From positions 2,397,001 to 2,461,000 of the forward strand of contig JBBBDQ010000330.1 of the NCBI GenBank assembly GCA_037127315.1: a stretch of 64,000 nucleotides of DNA, written 5' to 3'. The position numbers and the translations under genes were made by a program. The notes beneath the pieces are model-generated. The model saw only the letters and a list, made by a program, of their open reading frames with translations, ran no database searches and was not told where the DNA came from. This DNA comes from Ascarosepion bandense (lineage: Eukaryota > Mollusca > Cephalopoda > Sepiida > Sepiidae). This document shows, piece by piece, positions 10,230 to 21,721 of this stretch (positions are counted from its first letter, which is position 1; every line of letters begins with the position of its first letter).

Positions 10230-11200
10230 TATTCTAAGCCTGTCCTCCCGAAACGGGTATCAATGCCTTAATTTCATTGCAGGAACTCACAATCCCGGAC
10301 TACTAAACCATTACAACAAAATACGACTACCTAATGCGCGACGATCACGGGTTCGGTGCCTACATCAAGCGAGAACCCAGATATTCCATACGTATTTCTG
10401 CGTGACACTTATCCATAGTACTACACTCGAGATGAATGGTCTGTAATCTTCGATCAAATATCAGAGGGGATTGACAATATTCTCATCGAATTTCCCTCGG
10501 TCAACTTTCACATATGCGGGGAACTTCAATGTTCATGACAAAGTGGTTAGACCACTCTAACAAAACCGATGAAGAAGGCAGATATTACAGAGACCCATAC
10601 ATCGCTTATGAACTCAGATAATGCAAAGTGCCGCTACTCGTGAACTGTCCAGGCCAAGGTTGAAATAAAAGCAAAAAACAAATTAGATCTCGATAATTCT
10701 GGAAGATCACCAACCAAATTGTGAACAGAGGCAAAGCGGCTTTGCCCACTAATATACATGGCTCCAAGGTCATATCATCTTCGACAGACAAGGCGAATCT
10801 TCCCCCTCCGATATCTGCCTCAGACTCAACGTTAGATGACAAAGGCCATTCACTACCAAACTTCCTACTTATCACTGAGCACAATCTGAGTAATATACTC
10901 ATTTCAGCAAGAGAAGTCTCTATATTTATCAAAAGGCTCAATTTTAGAAAAGGCACTGGCTCAGATAAAATTCCATAATTAAGAGTATCAATCCAGAACT
11001 ATTTCCAATTATTATTTAACTACTGCTTAAAGGAGAGATCTTTCCCAGGCATGTGCAAGGTGGGAAGTATATGCCTAGTTCTCAAGAACGCAGACAACCA
11101 ATCCCCTCTCCCAGTACGGACCCATTAGTTTCCTTAGTATTACCAGTAAACCCTTAAGGCCATAATCAACAAAAATGTCGTTGATCACTCCGTGTGTATG
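10230..11200 (+). pseudogene. Jockey-like non-LTR retrotransposon ORF2 fragment (family C)
   Basis: Plus strand, with frameshifts. APE endonuclease remains run from about 10300 to 10620: FDQISEGIDNILIEFPS, then FHICG where the GDFN motif should be, and SNKTDEEGRYYRD. The linker follows as an open frame of 85 codons (10721-10978) with GHSLPNFLL, LSNILISAREVS and GTGSDKIP. The RT start comes next: LFNYCLKERSFPGMCKVGS and AIINKNVVDH near 11190. This is the APE-linker-RT order of Jockey-clade ORF2. It stops before the YxDD region, so the 3' half is missing, and the satellite begins about 240 bp later. Confidence 0.75.
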
Positions 11201-11439
11201 AGAAAGAAGAGCTGAACGTTTTTGTGTGGCAACACACTACTACTTTTTAAGAAAACAGGAAACATTATTCAGTTTTCTGTTTAAATTTCTGTGTAGGTGA
11301 GGCCCATACAAATGTGTGAAGTGTGCCTCAAATCTAAAAATAGAAAAACAGAGGCTCAAACTGTTATGAAGTATCTACAAAAAAGTATGACTCACACTTG
11401 CTGGGGACTCTCCTTTCTTTGCAGCTATGAAGAAAAGAG

Positions 11440-13035
11440 CTATGTTAAAAGAAAATGAGTCTGTGGAGAAACATGATCCTGCATGTTCTGAAGCAAGGGA
11501 AAACTCTTAATTCCAACTGGTAGAGAGGGCAACCGAACAACAATAGACTATCATTCCCAAAAAGTCATGACAATTCATATATAATAAGTTAAGGAGAGTG
11601 AAACAAATCCACTACTTTCCGAAGAAATCATGACTATTCATAGATAATAAAAATATGAATCTTTGGAAACGCATGATCGTCCATTTCTTGAAAAATTGTG
11701 GAGAGGGCAATGATAACCAATCCACTACCTTTCCGAAGAAGTCATAAAATTTCATACATAAAATAGAATAGGAATCTGTGGAGAGACATAATCACCCATG
11801 TCTCGAAGAAAAGAAAAATTCTACATTCCAAATTATAAAGAAGGCAACGAGGCACAAATCTATTAACTTTTGAAAGAAGTCATGAAATTCATAGAAATAT
11901 ATATATATAGAAAAGAAACCTGTGGAGAGCCATGTTCGCCTATGTCCCGAAAAAAAGAAAAACTCTGAATTCCAAATTGTGGAAAGGGCAATGGGAAATC
12001 AATTTACTATCTTTCCCAAGAAATCATGAAAATTCATAAATAATAAAGAAAGGAAATATCCTAAAAAAAAGAATCTGTGAATTCCAAATTCTAGATAGGT
12101 CAATGAAAAACCAGCCCATTATCTTTATGAAGATTTCGTAACAATTGTTAAATAATAAATAAATGAAATCTGTAAAGATCCATAATTATCCATATCCTGA
12201 GAAAAGAAAAAAACTACAAAATTTTCTGAGAAAAGAAAAAACTACAAAATTCAAAATTGTGGGGAGAGCAATGGCTATCCAACCCATTATCTTTTCTGTT
12301 AATTCATGACTATTCATCTGTAAAGAATCATGATCACCTTTGTCCTGAGGAATAGGAAAATTCTGAATTCAGTCTTGTAGAGATAGCCAAGGGACCCCAA
12401 TCCACTTTATTCCCCAAGAGGTCATGACAATTCATAGATAATCTGTGAAATCTAAATTGTGGACAGAACAAACGAATCCATACGTTTTCCCAATAATTCA
12501 TATATAATAAACAACTGGAATATCTGGGGAGACATAATCGCTAATGTCCTGAAGGATCGGAAAACTCTGAATTCCGAATTGTGGTGATGGCAATTGCAAT
12601 TTAATCCACCATATTTTCCAAGAATTCTTAAAAATTCATAGATAATAAAGAAAATGAATCCAGGGACAGACATGATCATCTATGTCCTGAAGAAAAAGTA
12701 ATCACTGAATTCCAAATTGTGGTGATGGCAACGGGAACCAATCCAATCTTTCTAGATTAATTATGCCAAATCATAGTTAATAAAGAGATGAAATCTGTAG
12801 AGAGACATGATGGTGTATGAAAAAAACCCTCTTATTTCCAAATTGTGGAGTGGGTAATATCAAACCAACCAACTATCTTTCCACAGAAGACATGGCAATT
12901 CATAAATAATAAAGCCAAGGATTCTGTAGAGAGCCATTATCCTACATGTCCTGAAGAAGGGAAAAACACTGAATTCCTAATCGTGTAGAGGGTAATGGTA
13001 AACCAATACACTATTTTTCCCAAGAATTCCCAAGA
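11440..13035 (+). repeat. Satellite, about 13 diverged units of roughly 125-135 bp
   Basis: Each unit carries in order: ctgtggagagacatgatc, catgtcctgaagaaaagaaa, ctctgaattccaaattgtgg, agagggcaatgg, a caatccactatctttccc segment, aagaagtcatgacaattcat and agataataaa. Unit starts are near 11457, 11657, 11770, 11917, 12167, 12317, 12507, 12656, 12788 and 12918, with shorter or broken units between. The block GGAGAGACATGATC...TGTCCTGAAG resembles the coding end of family B retrotransposons (ggagatccatgatcgcctac, then gtcctgaaggga). Confidence 0.8.
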
Positions 13036-13126
13036 TTGAAGTTTTTGAGGAGTGTGGAACTACTTCTTAAGTGCTCTTGTTATAAGGTTCACCATATTGT
13101 CCTCATCTATGTTGCCATTTGTACGA

Positions 13127-13164
13127 GGTTTCGGTCGATGTGCACTCCGGCCTTCTTCAGGTGC
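13127..13164 (-). ncRNA. Hammerhead-like motif downstream of a Penelope-like remnant
   Basis: On the minus strand: CACCTGAAGA, then an imperfect stem GGCCG...CGACC around a 10-nt loop, then GAAACC. Compared with the hammerhead core CUGAUGA-stem II-GAAA, one base of the first box differs (CUGAAGA). It lies about 320 bp 3' of the GIY-YIG coding remnant at 13915-13487 on the same strand. Hammerhead motifs are known from the terminal repeats of Penelope-like elements. Stems I and III were not resolved, so activity is unproven. Confidence 0.4.
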
Positions 13165-13335
13165 TAGGAATTTTGAACCGAACCCTTATTAAATATCATT
13201 GAGAATATCATTCTCATTCCTTGTGTGAAGCCTCTTTAGGTAGTCATGAGTTATCTCCCTCTAACCCTCTTAATTACGTGTTCAACACTGGAATTGGGTC
13301 AAGTCACTGGAACTAACCAACGTTTATATCCACTG

Positions 13336-13394
13336 GGCCATGTGTCCTTAAGAACAACTGAATTTCTGGGACTTATAAACCTAATGTTCAGTAA
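13336..13394. repeat. Dispersed repeat shared with 49438-49498
   Basis: Both contain ccactgggccatgtgtcctt, then about 20 variable bases, then tgggacttataaac. The family is not identified. It sits between the GIY-YIG remnant and the hammerhead-like motif. Confidence 0.7.
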
Positions 13395-13486
13395 CTATTT
13401 TTTACCAGAATTTATATTGCAATTATTTTTATGTTAATGTTTTACTCTAGAATTTTTTTACCTGAGCTCATATTGCAGTTTTGACA

Positions 13487-13915
13487 CTAATGATTTTTTC
13501 TGGCACTCCGTATTACTAGTTCCAATATTGTATTCATCTCTATGCTTGGTCGGATTAGGAAATTTTTGTAGCCTAGGATATGTGCTGATTCCTTAAGTTT
13601 ATGTAGTTTCCAGTGGCGTTCTCTATCTATTATTTCAACTTCATCCTTTAGGGAGCGGTGATCCCCTTCCTCCATATGTGGTCAGCTAGGCCTGATTTTT
13701 CTATCTTCCGTTGTGTTACGGTCTTGTAATGTTCTTGTTGCTTTACCTTAAGGGGGCGACTTTTTACCCCTTATATTTCCTTCAACAGCTACATGGAATG
13801 GCGTACACACAGTCCTTAGTCATTTTCTCCTCTGTTAGGGGTCTTACTCGGGAGCGGTACCTGCGAAGTGTAGAATCATTTTCGAAGATCGTCCTGATAT
13901 TATAATTGTGTTCGA
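13487..13915 (-). pseudogene. Penelope-like GIY-YIG endonuclease domain
   Basis: Minus strand, read from 13910 downward with two or three frame changes: STLRRYLSRVRPLTEEKMT, DCVYAIPCSC followed by KYKG (the GIY/YIG region), a PLK-like R-x-x-EH segment, KIEKSGLADHM-like, then an open 62-codon frame (13675-13487) with EEGDHRSLKDEVEIIDRERH, WKLHKLKESAHIL and RPSIEMNT. H-x-x-x-W-D-E-V and the K-E-x-x-x-I helix are typical of the C-terminal nuclease of EN-containing Penelope-like elements, where it cleaves target DNA for priming. The upstream RT was not found. Confident at domain level; element name unknown. Confidence 0.75.
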
Positions 13916-14094
13916 AATATATTTAGTTGAAGCCACACAACTCTGTTCAATATATTTAGATTTTGGCATTAAATAACCTTTACTACATATAACATTTACT
14001 ATATTATATTATAACATATATAATAACATTTACTACCAAAGAAAATTAACCAAGCGAAGAATGCAGGGTAATTCATTACTAAGTAATGGTAACC

Positions 14095-14140
14095 GTGGAG
14101 AGTCATGATCAACTACATCCTAAAAGGGTATGGTATTTAA
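14095..14140 (+). repeat. Isolated satellite unit or family B end fragment
   Basis: gtggagagtcatgatcaact followed by acatcctaaaaggg matches the motif shared by the 11.4-13.0 kb satellite and family B retrotransposon ends. Confidence 0.55.
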
Positions 14141-14627
14141 AAAATATCAACGTGTATTTTTTCTTTCCTGTATATAGTCACACTTTGTATATCTTAGGCT
14201 GAGTTATGAATACTGTTTGGTTTTGGGAACGAATGTAATGATGAATATTTCCTTCTAATTCCTAATCATAGGTGTTAAAAATACATTTGAAGTACAATAA
14301 CATACTTATTTCTTGAACAGCAGTAACAGCGTATACATTGGATGACAGAAAAATGTGTACTACACTTTGACAACTTAAAGCCGAATAACCTACCGAAAAA
14401 GTTGGTTGGTCTCTTCTACTCTAAGCACCATATTAACCTCAACCAATCATGACCTTTCTCGATCACTGCAAAACTCTTTGATGAGAAAAACAATCTCTAG
14501 TCAAAACCAGATTCAAGTGTTCGTCGAATATTTTTCACGCCAAAAACTGCGGAATTTTACTCGAAAGGTATCGAATAGCTGATAAGTGGCAACATGTCAA
14601 TTCGGGCTCGTATCATCTCTGTACTGT

Positions 14628-14960
14628 CTCACTCCAGGACGTGAATGATCGTGGTTCTCCGCAACTTCCTATTTACTTGCTGTCCTTAGCAATGTTTGTC
14701 TTTTTACTATCTCTCCCACTCACTCTTCCGCCGTCCATTTGTTCGTCCGCTGATTTACTCACTTTTTACACCTGTGCCTCTTACCTTCGTTATATCGTGT
14801 GATTACCATTTTCCAAGTCGCCTGTTCTCATTATTTCAACTGTATCTTTCAAATATTATCCATAATTGTTATTTTTGTTTGCTTACATGTTTCGTCTATG
14901 GTATTCTCAGTTTTCTTCTCCAGAATCACGTCTCTGTTGTTTGAAGTCTGCTCTTCATAT
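14628..14960 (-). pseudogene. Family B retrotransposon C-terminal fragment
   Basis: In antisense, this aligns by eye with the end of the copy at 30214: caggacgtgaatgatcgtgg, gcaacttcc, then gtccttagcaatgtttgtc, ccgtccat and on through the LEVATKRK-like region. The family B C-terminus is therefore on the minus strand. It is highly diverged with no open frame. Confidence 0.6.
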
Positions 14961-15487
14961 ATGATGACAGACATTATTTATGATTCGGCATTTATCTATC
15001 TGTAATTTATTATTTATTGTCGGTATCTAATGTTGATTATTCATTGTCGGTATCTGATGTTCAGCCGTCTCTTATAAAAAAAGGAAGATCGTATAAGTTA
15101 ATTTGCTTCTGCGTATATAAACATTAAGTTTAATGTACAAAAGACAGCTTGGAGACTAAAATCGATATTTATGTCAAAAGTGATACTGATACGCAACTAG
15201 TCTATTAAATATGTTCGTCAAAGTCAAGCACCTTCCCCCCGATTCCACTTGTATACAAAAGATTAGCGGATTGTTTTGTCCCAGAGAGGGTATCAAGTAT
15301 TAAAACTGATCTCCAACCATTGAATACTGGTATTGAAAAACACTTTGTTTGCTTCCAGTGATCAATGTGAAAAAAATAAAAATAGAAAAATAAAATAAGA
15401 GAAAATAGGGTTATAAGTTTCGTGATGCTAGCATAAAAAATGAGAAACTGAATTTAAAATAATGCCTCCTAAAAAACTGTTAAATGC

Positions 15488-15570
15488 TCCGCCGATGAGC
15501 AGTGGTTAACAAGCTCGCTTAGTAGATCATTACTAGTGTAGTAAGTCTGATCCTTACTTGGTGTTAGAAA
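15488..15570 (+). mobile_element. tRNA-like head of a second SINE family
   Basis: gatgagcagtggttaacaag resembles a pol III A box and gtctgatccttacttgg a weak B box. A relative starts at 18893 (ctcaatggttaacaagcttg). Body and 3' end are not defined. Confidence 0.35.
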
Positions 15571-15794
15571 TGTGCTAGAGATAGCCCTCCACTGAGATAG
15601 ATTTAATTATAATAGCAGTTTTCATCCTCACTCGGTTACGACTTGAAGACTCATAGTAAATCAAAGTGATTTCTCATTTTCATCATGGCTGATGATTTCC
15701 AAACATATCCATAAGCCGGGATTCATTTTTGTTTCTTTAAGCCTCCTTTGGACACATACATTTTTAAATTCAAAAATGTTCTTCAATTATACTG

Positions 15795-15985
15795 GTCGCT
15801 GATTACAGCTAGAGAATCAAGTCTGTCCCATTATTTAACTCATAGTTGAAAAGAAAATAGATGAATTACAACTTTTCTCAAGGGTATTTGTGCAAAAGTA
15901 AATATAACGATCTCAATTGGAATTCGAACTCGTCTTGCCGATTTCTTCTTCCCAGCCTTTAACGATTACATCACGTGCACATCCA
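15795..15985 (-). mobile_element. SINE fragment (main tRNA-derived family), 5' part
   Basis: On minus: cgagttcgaattccaattga (B box), acttttgcacaaataccctt, aaaagttgtaattcatct and aaataatgggacagacttga, the same order as in the copy at 26183-26494. The 3' part is absent. Confidence 0.65.
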
Positions 15986-15989
15986 TAAC

Positions 15990-17110
15990 ATCTGAAATAG
16001 CACAAAGAAGTTAGAAAAAATAAAATTGCTTGAAATAGATGAACAGAAAAAATATTTTTCTTATTTATTTCCTTGTGTTAAAAGCGCTAATATGAGCATA
16101 ATAGGCGTATTTATAACAAATGATCGTGACTGAACATTTTCACATTGGTGGACGGAACGAAGTGTGTTTGATGAGGAGAAACGAACCGAATATTAAGTAC
16201 ACAGTTGTGTTTCTCTGTGCTAATCAGTTGAAACTTTTGTCAACAACAAATATTCGCTATTAATATCAGTATGAACATTTTCCAAGGGAGTGAACTCATT
16301 TATGAAGCGATGACGGTCTGTTCTCGAGGGAACATAGGACTCAATTCTTAACTTTGAATATAACAATAAACTAAATAAAAAGTAAATTTTACACAAAGGA
16401 AACTATTATTTTTATTCATTTTTACGGAGTACGCATTATATTAAATTCATAAAAAATCACCTTCTCTATTCAACCAAGCAGATAAATTTTCTGTAAGAAT
16501 ATTTATTATTAAGCGGAGATTTATTCAGATATATGTTCTCGATTTCTATAACAATTTTACTATTTACTTTTCTAATTTTTAAACTTCGTTAGGTATCTAC
16601 CATGTTCACTAAACTGGTCATTTTAAAAAGGAAGTCTTTATTGAAGCAGCTGCAAGAACAAGACGAAAACTTTTATTCCCAGAATACGACAAAAATCTAC
16701 AAAATGGCGACATAAAGAAGAACCGAATTGTTGCAATTATTTTAATCATGAATCAATAATTCATTCTGTTTATATAAAAGTCAGTGTCTGTACAAAACAC
16801 ATCATGCTATGTTAAATAATTGAGAAACTATAAAGACAACATTAAATTGTCCAATTCAGTTTTTTTACTTATTGTTTCTGGGGCACAGATTGATTACTGA
16901 CAACTGCAAGTAATCCTTATTGTTGTAGATTGCAAGGTTCTAGCTAAAATTATTAAAATATCATTTTATGTCGGGAAACACTCGAGTATATAAGAAGCAT
17001 GTCAAATAATGTTCAACTCTGAAATTTCTGAAATACAATGAATTTAACTAATTTTGAATGAATCAATTATAATAAATTACTAGATTGATTTTTGCGTAGA
17101 AATCGCAGCG
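15990..17110. other. No recognised gene
   Basis: Strongly AT-rich, with no open frame that carries a recognisable domain. Confidence 0.5.
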
Positions 17111-17118
17111 CATTTATT

Positions 17119-17172
17119 AAATATATAATATAATATAATATAATATAATATAATATAATATAATATAATATA
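17119..17172. repeat. (AATAT)n microsatellite
   Basis: About ten 5-bp units in a row. Confidence 0.95.
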
Positions 17173-17174
17173 AA

Positions 17175-17750
17175 TTATGCTGTTATAAATCAAAAGTCCT
17201 AAGAGACGCTGGAGGTAGACGGTTAATGTGTGGTGTTGTATGAGCGTAAGGAAAAGACAAGAAGTGCAGCTCATGAGGTTGTGTAGGAAAGATAACGGTT
17301 AATCACTGACTAGAAGAGGCTAACATTGTAGTGATTAGGAAAGTAGCAGTTCTTGAGGAGAAGCTGTCCGAGTGGAAATCCCTTCTTACCAATGCAATAT
17401 GAAAAGCATAATGAATATTCAGTTTTGTGTATGTGGTATAGTGGGTCCCAGTTGCAAGAGGCTTGGAATTTTTTTTCTGTGGGAAAGAGGCTGTCGGGTG
17501 TAAAATAATTAATCAACCAGAAGACGGCGTAGGGTTTTAAACTTTATCAAGACAATAAAAAAAAAAAAATACAATAAAAATCACAACTCAATTCCATTAA
17601 ATTTTCGTCTTACCAATTCCCTCCTGAGAATAATCTCTGATAAGATTGAAGGTACTAGGGAAAATAAAACAAAACAAAAACTACGACGCCTTTCTTAATG
17701 ACTTTAATATCAACATTAAGAAGTTGATCCATAAATTCAAAAGGATTGTA
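17175..17750. other. No recognised gene
   Basis: The stretch 17205-17490 resembles 47692-47945 (both have ggtgttgtatga, an aagaagtg segment, aagataacgg and gcagttctt), so it is a dispersed repeat of unknown type. Nothing coding was recognised. Confidence 0.5.
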
Positions 17751-17770
17751 ATAATAATAATAATAATAAT

Positions 17771-17828
<58 letters not shown>

Positions 17829-17844
17829 TTCTTTCTTTCTTTCT

Positions 17845-17879
<35 letters not shown>
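17751..17879. repeat. Compound microsatellite (AAT)n-(TA)n-(TTTC)n-(TA)n
   Basis: Pure short tandem repeats in sequence. The open frames on both strands here are low-complexity artefacts. Confidence 0.95.
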
Positions 17880-17880
<1 letters not shown>

Positions 17881-17909
17881 ATTTGGAAGTCAGTTGATTA
17901 CGCAACCTT

Positions 17910-17937
17910 GGTTTCAACCTTTCGGTATTTTCAGGTG
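17910..17937 (-). ncRNA. Hammerhead-like motif next to a TA tract
   Basis: Minus strand: CACCTGAAAATACC, GAAA tetraloop, GGTTGAAACC. It has a three-pair stem II closed by a GNRA loop and an exact GAAAC box. The first box is CUGAAAA instead of CUGAUGA. The (TA)n at 17849-17879 lies about 30 nt 3' on the same strand, as in the copies at 55651 and 57957. Confidence 0.4.
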
Positions 17938-18254
17938 TTTTATATCAAAAGATTCTCTAATGTATTATTTCAAACGTACAACAGGGATTTCCAGAACGCA
18001 CGATTGGGATCCTAAAATATACTTTCTGGTGTATTTGCACCCGGAGGTTATTTCGGATCTTTCATTTAGCAATATTTTTTATTCTGGAAATAATAAAATG
18101 GTTAACTTTTCTTCTTGGCACAATCTGCAGACATCACCACCGTTGTAAGGTTTGGCTTTTATAATGTGCTCCATGTCATATCAGACTCTTTGCCGATTTT
18201 TTACTTTCAATTTCAATTCTTGGCTAGCCAGTTTGAGACAATTTTTAATATTGT

Positions 18255-18795
18255 GTATTGGCATGACCAAGGACGCACTCCACAGGATGATTAGCGTGTT
18301 AAGAGACAGGAAAATTTCGTTGGAAACAAAGAAAATAATAATGGATTGTTATGTGATATCTGTCATATATCTGCTATATGATCGCGAATGTTGAACAATT
18401 TCCTCAAAGATGACTCAAGGCAAAATAAATGTGATTCTACAGAAGGATACTAAGGATACCATAAGTCGAACATGTGAGCAACGACAAGGTTTTAGAGAGA
18501 ATGGAAACTAAAGTACAACTTATACTTAACATCTGCAAGAGACAATTGAAGTTTCTGGGACACGTAATGATAAGGAGGGCTTGGTAAACTTGATACTCAC
18601 AGGGCAGGTAGAAGGAAAGAGTTTGAGGAAAACAGTGCGTGACATAATTAATGGGCTTAAACAAATGGCCAGCAAAGCAGAGGTGGGGAGAAATAACAGG
18701 ACAAAAGGTGGAAGGCAAGAAGTGGAGGGAAAGAGGTAGAGAGCCATGGTCGCTTATGTCCTAACGGGACACGGTAAATAAAAGAAGATATACAC
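18255..18795 (+). pseudogene. Family B retrotransposon 3' fragment
   Basis: Plus strand: GMTKDALHRMISVLRDRKIS, then LETKKIIMDCY, VISVIYLLYDREC, then a shifted YRRILRIP-like region, LERMETK, RQLKFLGHVMIR and the terminal YVLTGHGK-like tail followed by taaaagaagata. 5'-truncated and broken by stops. Same order and ending as the copy at 57097-56219. Confidence 0.75.
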
Positions 18796-18892
18796 AGATA
18801 CATTTTTTTTTAAATTTAAAAGTTTCAAATTTCCACATTCCGACATTTTCAGCGTTTGATATCTATGCATAATTATAACAAGTGACATGACT

Positions 18893-18965
18893 GCTTCAAT
18901 ATGCTCAATGGTTAACAAGCTTGTCTTGTTGTACTAATTACGACTGTGTTCAATCCTCACTGAGT
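18893..18965 (+). mobile_element. tRNA-like head of a second SINE family
   Basis: ctcaatggttaacaagcttg (A-box-like) and gtgttcaatcctcactgag (B-box-like), matching the arrangement at 15488. The downstream body is unclear. Confidence 0.4.
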
Positions 18966-19084
18966 TTTCCATACATTTGACGGATGTTTTAGTTTTTTAT
19001 ATTCACCCAAATCTTTATAGCCACATGTAAGATTAACTCCGGCTTACGCGTTCGGAAATGTTAAAACTGATTTTGAGCTGAGGT

Positions 19085-19375
19085 GAATAAGACAACGTGG
19101 AGCAAATTGAGTGGACATCGCAATCACCAGATCTGACATAATCAAACTTTATTCTTGTGGGGGAATTCTGAAAGATTTTGTTTACAAGCTCAAACCAAAA
19201 AAAAATTTCTGAATTAAAGCAAGAAATATCTGAGACATTTTCTAAAATTAATGAAGAAACGTGCCAAATGGCTTGTAGCAGCGTTTTTGATAGGATTCAG
19301 CGTTGTATTGAACATGAAGGGAGCATTTTAAAGTGTTCGTCAGTCATAACAACTGATGTTGTTTTGAGTTGACAA
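19085..19375 (+). pseudogene. IS630/Tc1-like transposase C-terminal fragment
   Basis: The frames give EQIEWTSQSPDLT (third catalytic Asp region), FILVG where LFLWG is usual, then an open 64-codon frame (19178-19372) with KKISELKQEISETFSKINEE, TCQMACSSVFDRIQRCIEHE and G. This is the C terminus typical of insect- and mollusc-type IS630 transposases. No upstream catalytic region is left. A TA-rich stretch follows near 19469. Confidence 0.7.
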
Positions 19376-19839
19376 TAATAATAACTTTTTTTAAAAAACT
19401 ATATGAATTTATTTTTGTTTAATAAAAGTTAATAAATAAAAAAATAGCTTTATTTTTTACTGCGCACTGTATATATATATATATGTATTTCGAGTGTATT
19501 TCGGTGGATATTTTTTATTTCAATACAACTTTAGCTAACGAAACAAAAGTCGTTTATTCTGAAAATCTTTGATTGCTGATCAGAAAACATTTTTAGTGTT
19601 GCACTAGGCTTTGTAAACGAACAAAAAATAACATAAATGTTTTATTTCTCTTGTTCAATTGTCAAAAATGTATTTTAACCCAAATTTGACGTTTTTGAGC
19701 TCTTATGACCATGGGCATCAATGTCACATAACAGTGGCATGTCTAGGGCACATTATCCTGACAGAGCCCATCATTCGTTAGGCTAATTTTGAATTCAGTG
19801 TTTTCCTTCTCCAAGAAAGGTTTTCACCCAAGGCAAGAA

Positions 19840-20000
19840 TGTCAAGTTAAACCATAGCTGGGGATGGTTGGGCGAGAAGAAACAGGTTCATAGCTTTCAT
19901 AAATGTATTTGTGCGAAAGTGAATGTAATAGCCTCAGCTGGGGTTCGAACAAGGTCCGGTGATTTCTCTATCCGAATCGCTTTCCTGTTACTATGTAACT
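19840..20000 (-). mobile_element. SINE fragment, tRNA-like 5' part
   Basis: On minus: a tRNA-like head with ccggaccttgttcgaacccc (B box) and gaggctattacattcacttt, then cgcacaaatac, as in the main SINE family. It diverges from the consensus further 3'. Confidence 0.5.
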
Positions 20001-21285
20001 GGCTGCAATAGAAGGTTATAAAGGTATAAATTAATTTGATCTTCAATGACTTCCGGTGACCTCAGCGATCAAATTTGATCTTATTCGCAATACCTTTCTG
20101 AGATCAAGATGCTTTTATACTCAAAAGTCGGTATATTTTGATAGTTGTTTCGTTTAGCTACTAAAGGTGCACCGTGCTCTTGAATGATCTCAGATATCAA
20201 ATAGTTACACATACGAAATTAGATGTTTCTGGGTCTTCACGACAAAACTTTGTTCAGTTGGTTCGAGAGTGATCATAGCATGAAAACACAAACAGAATTT
20301 TAAAATATTATATATATATATATGCGGGATATTTGTGTGCATCTATGTATGTGTGTACTTATTGGCATTAAATGTTGGTGGGCGAATGCGCAGTGAAATA
20401 CAAAACACACGTAGTTACATCTACATTATATTACTTACGCTTATCTCTCTCTCTCTTTGAAAGGCACACAGGCAGCCACACGTTGATAAATAGAAGTATC
20501 GCCAAACACTTGCTACACGACAAACAGTGATAACATTTTTTGGTGAAATTAAAACTCAACCTAAATAAAAATGTTATTTTATAGACTTTAGATAACAAAC
20601 CGGATAAAGTGTGGACAGCTTTTATTAAAACATCAAGTTTTGTGTATTTTTCTTTAGCAACGGAAGTATTACAGGTTCAATAGTAAAAAGCATAGGAAAA
20701 TTTGGGGGAGTAATTTTTGTAAATTAGTTTTCATTAAACCTGCCAAGACTCAGGAGATTTAATCAGAAACAAATACAGTGTCAGCTCAATCCCTGTCCTC
20801 TACTGATACTATTCTCTGTTCTTAATTATCAAGGACGTAAGCATAGTTTCAAACTTGACATTGGTAAATGAAAACAATGTACCGATAAGTTTTTATGAAG
20901 TTGAGTATCAATTTCAGATTGTATTTATATTATGAACTAGAATTCTTTCTAAAAATGAGACAAATTAACATTTTAAAACACTATCATATGTCATGAGCAA
21001 AGAAGGGCGTAATGAATATTGTACTTTAAAAATTATTCTATTGCACTTGCTTTTTAACGAGCTGACCAGTTAACATAACTTAGTGCGACAAAGAAAATAT
21101 CCTTATTTTAGGAAGGACATTATATTTCCGGATATATAACTTGCTCAGTTTATTGTGCATTTGTGAATCAGAAAAGAAGTCATCCAATACAAGTCTGTAG
21201 CCAGTCAATGTTAAAATTACGAGTTTGGGTGATTGATTGCAAAAAAGACTATCTATTTATTGATGAACGGAAGATAATCAGCAAA
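20001..21285. other. No recognised gene
   Basis: AT-rich sequence with a short TA run near 20311-20322 and a CT run near 20444-20456. No coding feature supported. Confidence 0.5.
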
Positions 21286-21289
21286 AGGA

Positions 21290-21710
21290 TGAGCCCAAAA
21301 TGCAAATTACTAAAATCAGACTAGTATAGAAATTTAAATATCTAGGGAGTGTTCCATCACAGTGCAGAAAGTGCAACGCTGAGAACTGAATACGTATTGA
21401 GATGGCCATAGAGTCATTCAAAAAGTTAAACAGAGTATTAAGAAAATTTTTGTCAAAAAATAAAAAGAAAGAAAGAAAGAAAGAGTACTGGACTGTTATG
21501 GGATATCTGTCTTCCTGTATGGTAGCTTATGATGGATAATCTTCGCAAAGATGAAGATGAGATTTGAAGCAACAGAAATATGCTTCTACAGAAAGATGTT
21601 GTGAATATCATGGACTGAACATGTAAACAACAATGTGATTTTCGAGAAAATGGAACAAAAAGAAATCTTATACTTAACATCGAAAAGAGGCAGTTGATAT
21701 ATTTACGTAC
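21290..21710 (+). pseudogene. Family B retrotransposon fragment
   Basis: Diverged plus-strand copy: [12 protein letters not shown], a CNAENxxRI-like segment, MAIESFKKLNRVLRK, VLDCYGIS, then a YRKML-like run and the LILNIEKRQL region near 21690. It carries a small GAAA repeat at 21467-21483 where the conserved ISLETK motif should be. No frame survives. It ends abruptly where a Jockey-like tail begins. Confidence 0.65.
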
Positions 21711-21721
21711 TATAAATGGAA

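Noticed and set aside
17646..17917. Tyr-Ile repeat frames
   Set aside because: Translation of TA microsatellites.
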